Source of the DNA: Candidatus Hodarchaeota archaeon
Lineage (GTDB): Archaea > Asgardarchaeota > Heimdallarchaeia > Hodarchaeales > Hodarchaeaceae
DNA length: 52,123 bases
Assembly: GCA_016840035.1 (NCBI GenBank)
Contig: JAEOTC010000113.1
Coordinates: forward strand, 1 to 52,123
Reading direction: 5' to 3'
A model generated the notes under the pieces. The model did no database searches, had not been told where the DNA came from, and saw only the letters and a list, made by a program, of their open reading frames with translations. A program made the position numbers and the translations under genes. Every line of letters begins with the position of its first letter. Position 1 is the first letter of the stretch. This document shows positions 17,287 through 25,826 of this stretch, one piece after another.

Positions 17287-18849
17287 ATGACAAGTCCACA
17301 AATACCAGTTTCAAGAAAAGTTTCAAGTGCCTTAAAATTCACTGCTGAGAAAGTGAGCGTATATCCAAAACACACAGTTATTCTTTCACCAGAAACTGGA
17401 TTATTTAAAGGGAGTTTTAAAAACCCCCAAATTCAATTGATATCTCCAACTCAAACAGTCTTTACAGAACATATTGTTATTTCAGATCATGTCCCTGTTG
17501 ATAAAATTTGGGTTTCAAGTGAGATGCTTAATGAATTAGATGCGGAGGATGGAGATACAGTTCAAGTGTTACCATTAAGTCGGACCCCCCCTGATTCATA
17601 CTACTTAATCCGAAAACGAATGATGCAAAGAAGACCATTCAAAAAGAATGAAATAGAACAGGTCGTTAACGACATAGCTTATCATAGACTGAATCAACTC
17701 GAAAAGGCAGCGTTTGTATTATCTTCAATTTTTGAACCATTTAGTATGGATGAGATTGAAGAATTGACTAGAGCAATGGCACAAACAGGAGAAATGATAG
17801 ATTTCGGACAACACACAGTATTCGATAAACACAGTACAGGTGGAGTACCTGGTAACAAAGTAACGTTATTAATTGTACCTATTATAGCTGCTTCAGGATT
17901 ACTTATACCTAAAACAAGTAGTCGTGCTATTACTAGTCCTTCCGGAACAGCTGATACCATGGAAGCATTAGGCTGTGATGTGATCTTCACGGCAGATGAA
18001 TTAGTCGAAATTTCGAAAAAGACTAAAGGTATGATTGTTTGGGGTGGTGGTTTTAATCTAGCACCAGCTGATGACATTTTAATCAAGGATGTTGAATTTC
18101 CACTGGGAGTAAACCCTACTTCTATGATGTTAGCTTCAATCATGTCTAAAAAAGTTGCTACAGGAATTCATTTTCTTGTTATGGACTTACCTACAGGATT
18201 AGGTACAAAAATTTCCGATATTGGAACAGCACAATTATTAGGCCGAGAGTTTGCCGAATTAGGCAGACGTTTAGGAATTAGAGTAGAAAGTGGTATCACA
18301 TTCGGAGCTTCTCCTGTTGGACACACAGTAGGTAGCGCTTTGGAAGCTCAAGAGGCATTACAAACATTAATCGATCCAAAACTAGGTCCTTCAAGCTTAG
18401 TTGAAAAATCATGCGAGCTTTCTGGAATATTACTAGAAATGGCTGGAAAAGCCCTTCGGGGCCAAGGTAGAGAATTAGCAAAACAGCTTCTCTATAGTGG
18501 TAAGGCACTAGATAAGTTTCGAGAGATTATCGAAGCCCAATCTGCAAATCGTGATATGATGCCAGATGATATTCCTATCGGTCAGCATTCAGTAGAAATC
18601 TTAGCTCCTTCTTCTGGCTGGATTGTACAGATTGATAATGCAAAAATTGCCGAAATAGCTAGAACAGCTGGATGTCCAAAAGACAAAGGAGCCGGAATCG
18701 TATTCTTAAAAAAGAAAGATGCAGTTAAAAGAGGCGAATCGCTAATTCGTATCTATTCTTCATCTGAATCGAGACTTTCTGCCGCTGAAGGGAAATTTGC
18801 AAAGCTCAATCCCATTACTATTGAAGGAATGTTAATGGGTAGAGTTTAA
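17287..18849 (+). CDS. deoA: AMP phosphorylase (archaeal thymidine-phosphorylase family), canonical copy
   Basis: 520-residue enzyme of the archaeal AMP phosphorylase family, which phosphorolyses nucleoside 5'-monophosphates to ribose 1,5-bisphosphate and free base. The N-terminal ~100 residues are the archaeal-specific domain. Then come the phosphate-binding KHSTGGVPGNK (181-191), SSRAITSPSGTADTME (212-226) and WGGGFNLAPADD (252-263), all as in characterised AMP phosphorylases. In archaea the product feeds ribose-1,5-bisphosphate isomerase and form III RuBisCO; neither is in this window. The start is ATG at 17287; a Shine-Dalgarno is not obvious. A diverged paralogue lies 680 bp downstream. 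Confidence 0.9.
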   Translation: MTSPQIPVSRKVSSALKFTAEKVSVYPKHTVILSPETGLFKGSFKNPQIQLISPTQTVFTEHIVISDHVPVDKIWVSSEMLNELDAEDGDTVQVLPLSRTPPDSYYLIRKRMMQRRPFKKNEIEQVVNDIAYHRLNQLEKAAFVLSSIFEPFSMDEIEELTRAMAQTGEMIDFGQHTVFDKHSTGGVPGNKVTLLIVPIIAASGLLIPKTSSRAITSPSGTADTMEALGCDVIFTADELVEISKKTKGMIVWGGGFNLAPADDILIKDVEFPLGVNPTSMMLASIMSKKVATGIHFLVMDLPTGLGTKISDIGTAQLLGREFAELGRRLGIRVESGITFGASPVGHTVGSALEAQEALQTLIDPKLGPSSLVEKSCELSGILLEMAGKALRGQGRELAKQLLYSGKALDKFREIIEAQSANRDMMPDDIPIGQHSVEILAPSSGWIVQIDNAKIAEIARTAGCPKDKGAGIVFLKKKDAVKRGESLIRIYSSSESRLSAAEGKFAKLNPITIEGMLMGRV

Positions 18850-18865
18850 TATCATTATTTTCCTT

Positions 18866-18887
18866 CCTCATTTTTCGAGGTTTTTTT
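18866..18887 (+). terminator. Terminator after the first AMP phosphorylase
   Basis: CCTC (18866-18869) and GAGG (18877-18880) can form a short stem, followed directly by seven T residues (18881-18887). It begins 16 bp after the stop codon. Confidence 0.5.
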
Positions 18888-19527
18888 CCTTTAAGGTCCT
18901 GAAAAAGTTTAAATATATTCTACATGAAAAAATAGAGTAATTTCATATTTGAGGTAATTTCCCTGTAATTCTTTGTTTAATACGATTACAATCCGAAACA
19001 CATTCTTTCGTATTATGGTAATCATACAAAAATTACGAAAGCATTAGGTATTAAACCTAATCTTTTCTTTTTTTATACATCATACTCTTATGAACAACCC
19101 CTAATTGCAGAAATTCTACAATTTGTAAGCTTAAAACTTCAAATCAAATTTCTTCTTGAATCATATAATTGGTGCTTACGTAAAGTCTCTTGTAATGCGA
19201 TTCACCTTCAGAATAGGTTTCTATACTGCAGGAAATACGCTCCAGAATACTATCATTTTTCTCTCCTCCTTTTTGTTGGCTATTTAATATGATTTCATCT
19301 CAGAGAAGAAATGGAATTTCCTGAAAAGAAACCTGTAAAAAGGGTTAATGATTTACGAAAATAATAAGTTAGTAAAGAGTATTCACTATAGAAAACGAGT
19401 TCTACGAATCTTTCCTTATTCCCTAAGAAATTGAGCTAAACATGTCCTCATGAACCACAGGAAAGATTTAGTATTCTAAGGGTGTGAATTTCCTCTTACT
19501 CCGATGTAGAACAAGGAGATAAATAAT
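18888..19527. other. Long intergenic region between AMP-phosphorylase paralogues
   Basis: About 640 bp with no convincing coding frame and no tRNA-like fold that I can see. It contains an inverted repeat with arms CTTTCGTA (19005-19012) and TACGAAAG (19034-19041) around 21 bp, another TTACGAAA at 19353-19360, and a Shine-Dalgarno AAGGAGAT for the next gene. It may hold a regulatory RNA or a decayed gene; neither is shown. Confidence 0.5.
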
Positions 19528-21036
19528 ATGATATTAACCGTTAAAGAAATACCTTTAGATTCACCCTTTGCATTTGTCAATGAGCAGAATTTTCCAAAAA
19601 CCATAACCTATCCCTGTCAGCTGCGAATATCTCATGATAGTACGTATTTTCCAATTCAAGCGTACTTAACAAGTCAATATGTCGAAAAAGGGGAAATAGG
19701 TTTATCTGAATCAGTAATAAAACAGTATGGGTTATTGGAAGGGATGGAAGTTGATGTACAAACCAGAAAAACTTTTGATTCCGTTGCACATAGACTTATT
19801 ATTGATAAGGTCGAAGGAAAAACACTAAATAAAGAAGATATGGATACAATTACCCAAGGATTCATGAATGCAGAAATTTCACCTTCCCATTCTTCTGCCT
19901 TCTTATTGAGCCAACACTTCACAGAATTTTCTCTTGATGAAATTGAAGCAATGGCGCGCTCTTTTGCAGATTCAGGAAAAATACATGATTTCTCTGCCCC
20001 TGTATTTGATAAACACAGTATCGGTGGGGTTCCAGGCAATAAAATCACGTTATTAATCGTTCCGATCCTTGCAGCTGCAGGTTTACTTATTCCAAAAACC
20101 TCTACTCACGCAATAACGTCTGCTAGTGGTACTGCTGATACTATGTCCGTTTTGGCTCCAGTAGAGTTAAATGCTGATGAAGTATTTGAGTTAGTGAAGA
20201 AAACCAAAGGGTGTATTGTTTCTGGCCGCGATATGGGAATTGCACCTGTTGTTGACCGAATTATCAAGGAAGCGGCATTTCCTCTTGGAATCGATCCCGA
20301 ATCATTATTTCTAGCTGGAATTTTAGCCAAGAAATTGGCAATGGGAGTTGATTTCATGTGTTTGGACATACCTGTAGGAGGAGGTACAAAGGTAGAAAGC
20401 GAAGCAGATGGTCGTGAGTTAGCACGGTTATTTGTTAGTTTAGCTGCCAGATTAGGAATTAAAGCAGAAGCAGGATTAACCTACGCTAATGTGCCCGTAG
20501 GTCATAGTATAGGACCAACATTAGAAGCTGCTGAAGCATTAGATGCATTAGCGGGAAAAGGCCCAACATCTCTAGTGGAAAAGAGCTGTGAACTCGCAGG
20601 AATAATCTTTGAATTAGCAGGAATGACAGGACGTGGTCTTGGTAAACCGTATGCAGCTGATATTTTGCAAAGTGGTAAAGCTTTGAAGAAGATGCGGGAA
20701 ATTATTGAAGGACAAGGTGGGGATCCTAGTATAACTGCTGCACAGCTTCGTGATCAGCTCTCTGATAAACCATTTTTGTCTTATCAGGCTCCTGGAGATG
20801 GTTGGCCTCATACATGGAATAATTATGCTTTAAAAGAGATAGCTCGTGCTGCTGGGGCTCCTGGTGATTGTTTAGCAGGAATTCAAATCCTATCCAAGAA
20901 AGAATCTGTTCGGAAAGGTGAGGAAGTCTTTCGTGTGTATGCCTCCTCTGATTCTGCTTTGGATGAAGTAAGGGGACTCATCGTAAAACTGAGGCCTGTA
21001 ATCGTTGAAAGTGTTCTTCTGGAAAGAGTAGCGTAG
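19528..21036 (+). CDS. AMP-phosphorylase-family paralogue with altered active-site motifs
   Basis: 502 residues, full family length, with the same order of domains as the upstream copy: N-terminal archaeal domain, then KHSIGGVPGNK (162-172) and a C-terminal alpha/beta domain. Two substrate-proximal blocks differ. SSRAITSPSG is TSTHAITSAS here (arginine replaced by histidine), and WGGGFNLAPADD is SGRDMGIAPVVD. The phosphate loop is intact, so I expect an active phosphorylase with a different nucleobase or phosphate preference. Assignment as a true AMP phosphorylase is therefore uncertain. AAGGAGAT lies 8 nt before the ATG. Confidence 0.85.
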   Translation: MILTVKEIPLDSPFAFVNEQNFPKTITYPCQLRISHDSTYFPIQAYLTSQYVEKGEIGLSESVIKQYGLLEGMEVDVQTRKTFDSVAHRLIIDKVEGKTLNKEDMDTITQGFMNAEISPSHSSAFLLSQHFTEFSLDEIEAMARSFADSGKIHDFSAPVFDKHSIGGVPGNKITLLIVPILAAAGLLIPKTSTHAITSASGTADTMSVLAPVELNADEVFELVKKTKGCIVSGRDMGIAPVVDRIIKEAAFPLGIDPESLFLAGILAKKLAMGVDFMCLDIPVGGGTKVESEADGRELARLFVSLAARLGIKAEAGLTYANVPVGHSIGPTLEAAEALDALAGKGPTSLVEKSCELAGIIFELAGMTGRGLGKPYAADILQSGKALKKMREIIEGQGGDPSITAAQLRDQLSDKPFLSYQAPGDGWPHTWNNYALKEIARAAGAPGDCLAGIQILSKKESVRKGEEVFRVYASSDSALDEVRGLIVKLRPVIVESVLLERVA

Positions 21037-21115
21037 GTTCTATTATCTAAGTTACTCTGAAAACTCTTTATTGAGTCCGTTATATAACATATGGATTGTA
21101 TGTAAAAAAACGAAT

Positions 21116-21508
21116 TTAAATCATAGACGCAAGTTTTTTAGCTGCTCGTTTCATATCCAAGAGAATTAATCCTAATTTCGCATCTATACGAGCAATTCCC
21201 ACTAGAACAGCATGTTCACCTGAATCTCGAATAATTACAAGCCCATTCGATCCGGTAATGATCACTTGTTCCATGACCCCTCTTTCTAACTCAACCACTA
21301 CTCTTTCTGATAACGACAAGCTAGCTGCAGTCATAGCTGAAATACGATCTTCATCTGTATTGGTGTATAATGCACTAGCTATGGGTAATCCGTCTCTTGT
21401 TACCACAGCGAGGCCTTCTAAGTCGGGGATTCGGCTTTGAACTTCCTTCAGAATTCTTTCGATTTCTGCCAGTCTATCCATAATTTCTGCGTCGTCATTC
21501 TCTAGCAA
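21116..21508 (-). CDS. Roadblock/LC7 domain protein
   Basis: About 130 residues made of an N-terminal coiled helix (MDRLAEIERILKEVQSRI) and a Roadblock/LC7 fold. GLAVVTRDGLPIASALYT, the alanine/serine-rich helix MTAASLSLSERVVVELE, VIITGSNGLVIIRDSG and VLVGIARIDAKLGLILLDMKRAA are the typical strands and helices. Such proteins dimerise and regulate small GTPases (MglB, Lamtor and dynein light-chain relatives) and are abundant in Asgard archaea. No GTPase is adjacent. TTG at 21508 has AGGTGA 5 nt upstream; GTG at 21517 overlaps that Shine-Dalgarno and is less likely. Confidence 0.88.
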   Translation of the reverse strand: MLENDDAEIMDRLAEIERILKEVQSRIPDLEGLAVVTRDGLPIASALYTNTDEDRISAMTAASLSLSERVVVELERGVMEQVIITGSNGLVIIRDSGEHAVLVGIARIDAKLGLILLDMKRAAKKLASMI

Positions 21509-21517
21509 GTGGTTCAC

Positions 21518-21847
21518 CTGAATAGCTTAAGTACGATCTATTAGTATCGTTTTTAATGGTTTTGTTATCTTTAAGTATTGCGAAATAATCTCTCTCGATT
21601 TAGGAATTTTTAGACCAAAGCTTTTCAGTCGGTTTTAAGAGAATTTTTATGATATCTTCTGAACTCATAAAGCGTTGCTTCTGATTCTATAGCCTAATCT
21701 ATCTTCTAATATCCACTTGGATAGATATTTTGAACTAATTCTGTTAGAGATGCTTTTTATCGAATACCGAATAGTAGTAATTGGATAGCTTATTAAAAGA
21801 TCCTTCATGGTTCAATTCAATGACAAATTAAATGGAGAGAAATCCAA
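21518..21847. other. Divergent intergenic region, Roadblock gene / surface protein
   Basis: About 330 bp without a coding frame. It contains TACGATCTAT at 21532-21541 just upstream of the Roadblock Shine-Dalgarno, with ATCGT at 21546-21550 complementary to part of it, and GGAG upstream of the ATG at 21848. Nothing else is recognised. Confidence 0.4.
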
Positions 21848-24244
21848 ATGTTTAATTTCCAAATGACAAAACAAGTTTTACCTATTATGTTTATATTCAT
21901 TTTCCTGACATCTATCGTCACCCCCCAAGTCCAAGGTGCTACATCGGACGATAGTGAATCAGTGACTGTTAATTTATCATCCGCTGATCCAAAGAAGGCT
22001 GTAGCACTTGTTCCATCTGCTGATATGCCAAGTGTAACACTTTCTTCATCTCGACCAATTAATATTTCCCATAGGAACATCAATAATCAAGTACTGAAGG
22101 ATTTTTCAGTACCTGATTTAGCTGAAGCCGCGAATGCCTTCCCGTTCAATTATGCCTTCCCCTCCGCGCCTTTTTCTTCAACTGGAGGTATTGATTATAG
22201 TGGTACTAGTTGGTTACTTTTCGATAGCATTTCTTCTGACTCGTATGGAAACTTTCTTGTTTCAACAAATCATTCGGCACTAGCCATTGATGATAACGCA
22301 GATGAATTATTTGAGGTTGATCCCGATTATAATTTTTACTTACAAATATCTGTTGGCTCTGCTGGACCATTATCTATTCGTTTGAATGCCTTTCCAGATC
22401 CAGGAATGGGATCACGCTACGAAGAAATAATGATTCTTGATCCGAATGGAGCACCAGTTCAATATTATAAATATAACGAAGGAGATGATGAATACTTCCT
22501 CTTAGTTGCTGAAAAGAAGGGAAAATACGTAATGCTTATCAAACCAACTGATGAAAAGCTTTTCTTCAACATTCAAACTTCTACATACAAACCTGAGAAG
22601 TTAGAGGTTGAGGATGAGCTAAAATTGCAAATTGTAGGAACTCCAGATTCGCAACTTTCACAGAAGGAAATTGATGATGCAATACTTACCTTTGATTGGT
22701 ATAAATACACACTAGATGCGGGAGATGTTCTTTATCAACATTTTGAGAATATTCGGGGAGTAACATATAATGCTCATTTCGCACCAAATGAAAACAATAC
22801 TGGGTTTATTGGGACTTTTGGATTGAATCAAGCAGAATATTCAAAGCGTTCTGAGTACATGCTAATCATCCATGATGGAACTGCCAGATACTTACTTGGT
22901 GTTGAAAAGCTTACAGCAGAACCGCTTCATTTTGGAGTACTACACCCTGATAAACTCAGAGCTAATGATATGGCCTTTTTTAGTGTTAATGTCTCAACCC
23001 CAGCAAGTGTCCAAATACAAATTACCTCAGAATCAAACGGGGTAACTTTAATCGGTATCTTCGGGTATCCACATCAATCCTATGTGACTTCTTTGTCAGA
23101 TATATTAGGCGAAAACACAAAACTGACTAACGTGTTTATATATGAATCTACTGCCTATATAGTGCTGAAGAATAATCTCCCTGAAGAAGCCTGGTTTGAA
23201 ATTAGGGTTGTTAGAAACAGTGGCTTAACTTCTCGCGAGTTAAAGGATTCTGCAGATATGACTCCTCCGTATGACATCTACACTCCTAATGCATATGTCG
23301 ATTCAGATCTTCTTACGTTCGAAATGCACGAGGATTTACCTGGTGCCACCACTAGTCATATTTTTGAATATAATACCCTATTTTATGAAAAACAATTATT
23401 TTGGGAAGCATTAGTTGGATTCGCCTTCAATGCGAGTAATGATCTCGTTGCTCAACACTCAGGAGAGACCATTCGTCATTATTTAGATCTAAATATGTTT
23501 GGGTTAGCTAATGGAAGACTGATTCACTTGTATCAGGATCAAATCTCGCGCACATACTCGGATAGTGATGATTATAAACAAACTATGCAACCTGTTTCCT
23601 TACCTGTTACTTTTGCAAGTTCAGAAGGACGATATTTCTTTACGGTCGATTCTTACCTTGACAATGGCTCAGTTACCCTTCCTTATGAGAGTTTCTGTTA
23701 TTTTGATATCTTTACATCGGATCCGGAACATTTATCTTACATAGAAGACATTTGGTTTGTTGATAATGTAAATCAAACCAACATTCTTCTAGATCCATCA
23801 GAGGCTCGACAATGGATGATAAAAATACCTGTAGAATGGATGAATTGGACGGACATAGAACTACATTTCACTAATTTCACTTTAGGATCCATACCAGTTA
23901 TTATTCAGAATATTCGAGGTGCTACGTTAAGCAGTTACGAATTTTCCTACCTTGGGCTAACTCAATGGGAGATGCCAAGTGATTATTCCGAAATAGGTAA
24001 TGTAACCACAGGTTTTGGATCTGCTAGTGAAGAAGATTTCGTTTATCTTTATCTCTTCTTAAATCCAATGTATCCTGGAGAACTTTCCTCTTTGAATGTT
24101 ACATTGACACGTATTCCGACACAAATTCTTTTATTGTCAAAAGAAGCAGATCTAGGTGGAAGTGGAGCTCCAGGATTCGAGTGGATTTGGAGTATTTCCA
24201 CTATTGCCTTGATTGTCTTTTTCCTTAGGAAGAAAAGAATTTAG
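21848..24244 (+). CDS. Large surface protein with PGF-type C-terminal sorting tail
   Basis: 798 residues. A signal peptide (VLPIMFIFIFLTSIVTPQVQG) is followed by a ~740-residue beta-rich extracellular region without cysteine-rich or enzymatic motifs. The C-terminus SGAPGFEWIWSISTIALIVFFLRKKRI has the PGF motif, hydrophobic helix and basic end of archaeosortase-type sorting signals. The VWA protein at 30946 has a similar tail. It probably forms part of the cell envelope. GGAG lies 10 nt before the ATG. It has its own T-rich terminator. Confidence 0.8.
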   Translation: MFNFQMTKQVLPIMFIFIFLTSIVTPQVQGATSDDSESVTVNLSSADPKKAVALVPSADMPSVTLSSSRPINISHRNINNQVLKDFSVPDLAEAANAFPFNYAFPSAPFSSTGGIDYSGTSWLLFDSISSDSYGNFLVSTNHSALAIDDNADELFEVDPDYNFYLQISVGSAGPLSIRLNAFPDPGMGSRYEEIMILDPNGAPVQYYKYNEGDDEYFLLVAEKKGKYVMLIKPTDEKLFFNIQTSTYKPEKLEVEDELKLQIVGTPDSQLSQKEIDDAILTFDWYKYTLDAGDVLYQHFENIRGVTYNAHFAPNENNTGFIGTFGLNQAEYSKRSEYMLIIHDGTARYLLGVEKLTAEPLHFGVLHPDKLRANDMAFFSVNVSTPASVQIQITSESNGVTLIGIFGYPHQSYVTSLSDILGENTKLTNVFIYESTAYIVLKNNLPEEAWFEIRVVRNSGLTSRELKDSADMTPPYDIYTPNAYVDSDLLTFEMHEDLPGATTSHIFEYNTLFYEKQLFWEALVGFAFNASNDLVAQHSGETIRHYLDLNMFGLANGRLIHLYQDQISRTYSDSDDYKQTMQPVSLPVTFASSEGRYFFTVDSYLDNGSVTLPYESFCYFDIFTSDPEHLSYIEDIWFVDNVNQTNILLDPSEARQWMIKIPVEWMNWTDIELHFTNFTLGSIPVIIQNIRGATLSSYEFSYLGLTQWEMPSDYSEIGNVTTGFGSASEEDFVYLYLFLNPMYPGELSSLNVTLTRIPTQILLLSKEADLGGSGAPGFEWIWSISTIALIVFFLRKKRI

Positions 24245-24265
24245 TTTTTCTTTTCTTCAAATCCC

Positions 24266-24275
24266 TTTTTTTTTT
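24266..24275 (+). terminator. Poly-T terminator
   Basis: Ten consecutive T residues, 22 bp after the surface-protein stop. Oligo-T alone is a common archaeal termination signal; no stable stem precedes it. Confidence 0.45.
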
Positions 24276-24419
24276 CAGGATCGATTATTTTGAAGACATT
24301 ATCTTACCATATGAGTATTACTTCGCGTTGATTTCAAGCAAGAAATTGATACAAAAATACTTGAAGTTCCTCCTTTGGATGCAGGAATAACTGCTAACAG
24401 AGTTAAAAAAGGAATTCTT

Positions 24420-25202
24420 ATGGAAAACACAACACATTTAGTTCTTGGTCTTGGTGAGGTAGGTACAGCTATTAAAGAGATTATTAAGGATTCAGGAAAT
24501 AAGTTTGACGTTCTTGATATCAACATAAGACCTGAAGAAGGATTATCTTTTGATTTTCTGCATATTTGCTATCCTGATTCGGTTGATTTTACAAAAATAA
24601 CCCAGGAATATACTGATAGATATGCCACTTCCGAATCAATAATCATAATCCATTCGACTATCAATCCTGGTTCAACCCAAGAAATTTCGAATTTTTTTCC
24701 ACGAGTAGCATATAGTCCTATTCGGGGAACACATCCTAATCTTAAACCTTATATTCTTCATTTTCAGAAGTTTGTTGCCACTACTGATCCCTCAGTCGGG
24801 GAAGAAGTCTCAAAATTATTCGAGTATTTCAAAATCCCTGTAACTCTTGTAGTAGAAGATCCTAAATCTCTTGAGTTTGCAAAAAATTTGAATACAACTT
24901 TTTACATGCATTTAATTGTGTTTACGCAAGCTGTTGCGAAATTAGCGAGAGAACAAGATTTGAATTTAGATACAATTACCAAATTCATTGAGTCAACAGG
25001 CGATCGTTGTTTACTACCATACGCTCAAGCTGTAGGAGGCCATTGTCTTATTCCTAATGCCAAAACTCTTTCTCAGTATGTACCCCTGGCCGCATACTTA
25101 GTTGAACATAATGAAAAGTTTGCTACAGAATTTAAAAAGGAAAAAATTCGGTTTAAGGAAGGATCCAAAGATCCCTATTTTCCTAAATGGAAAAGATGCT
25201 AG
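24420..25202 (+). CDS. Compact nucleotide-sugar-dehydrogenase-like protein
   Basis: 260 residues related to UDP-glucose/UDP-ManNAc dehydrogenases. An NAD-binding loop GLGEVG (10-15) begins a shortened Rossmann domain. HSTINPGST (79-86) matches the family's STVxPGT segment, LEFAKNLNT (151-159) the catalytic-lysine helix, and AVGGHCLIPNAKTL (204-217) the active-site cysteine block (C209; compare GVGGHCIPVDP in WecC). Normal members are 400 or more residues. This protein stops about 50 residues after the cysteine, lacking the C-terminal sugar-nucleotide domain. ATG 24420 has AAAGGA upstream and starts right before the Rossmann strand; TTG 24375 is less likely. Substrate unknown. Confidence 0.7.
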   Translation: MENTTHLVLGLGEVGTAIKEIIKDSGNKFDVLDINIRPEEGLSFDFLHICYPDSVDFTKITQEYTDRYATSESIIIIHSTINPGSTQEISNFFPRVAYSPIRGTHPNLKPYILHFQKFVATTDPSVGEEVSKLFEYFKIPVTLVVEDPKSLEFAKNLNTTFYMHLIVFTQAVAKLAREQDLNLDTITKFIESTGDRCLLPYAQAVGGHCLIPNAKTLSQYVPLAAYLVEHNEKFATEFKKEKIRFKEGSKDPYFPKWKRC

Positions 25203-25342
25203 TGTTGCTGAAATCAGGGTAACGGAAGAAAAGTTTTTCTTTACTTAGAAACTTTCGATTTCAAACCTAAGTCGGAAGTAAGATGGCTGATTATGATAAC
25301 TTCAGTCTTCTCTTCAGATGGTTTTTAAGGAGTGTAACTTAA

Positions 25343-25783
25343 ATGGCAGAAAACAACAAAATGGCTTATTATGTTGGAACATTTGTCTTCGTAATCGTTG
25401 GATACTTCGTACAATTATTCGTGGATGATCTTTTAGAAGATGTACTTCCCACAGAAGCAATTCTTGAAATTTTTACTGTTGTGAGAGTTGATGATATCTT
25501 CTCAGCGATAGTCTGGTTCGTTTTTCTCTTTGTAGTCTACTGGGGTGCTACTTTGTTTATTGATTCTGGTGAAAGAACAGGATTGGCCTCGCTTACTTTC
25601 GTAATTACTCTATTAATAGCTACATTAGCTGCAGTAATAGCTACAATAATCTTTGATTTGATAAACGATTCAAGTGTCACCCTAAACTTCGATTATTTAC
25701 TCGATCAATACTTCTCTATTTTGAGAGATAGTGTGGCACCTGCTGTTGCAGCAACTTTTGGCTATAGTAATAAATCAAGGTAA
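25343..25783 (+). CDS. Four-helix membrane protein, unknown
   Basis: 146 residues with hydrophobic stretches at about 9-26 (YVGTFVFVIVGYFVQLFV), 50-74, 79-106 and a weaker C-terminal one. Acidic residues cluster in the first loop (VDDLLEDVLPTEAILEIF). AAGGAG lies 10 nt before the ATG. It precedes the thiolase gene by 43 bp on the same strand. No family recognised. Confidence 0.6.
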   Translation: MAENNKMAYYVGTFVFVIVGYFVQLFVDDLLEDVLPTEAILEIFTVVRVDDIFSAIVWFVFLFVVYWGATLFIDSGERTGLASLTFVITLLIATLAAVIATIIFDLINDSSVTLNFDYLLDQYFSILRDSVAPAVAATFGYSNKSR

Positions 25784-25826
25784 TTTATCAAACGTTTTCT
25801 CTCTTTTCTTTCGTGGAGATATTTGA

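Noticed and set aside
17694..18143. Long minus-strand frame opposite the first AMP phosphorylase
   Set aside because: It is a shadow of a strongly conserved gene on the other strand; its translation has no family features. The same applies to 19674-20048, 20106-20369 and other opposite-strand frames.
18850..19527. tRNA or rRNA gene in the long spacer
   Set aside because: No cloverleaf, no GTTC-type T-loop sequence and no GC-rich structure expected of a tRNA.
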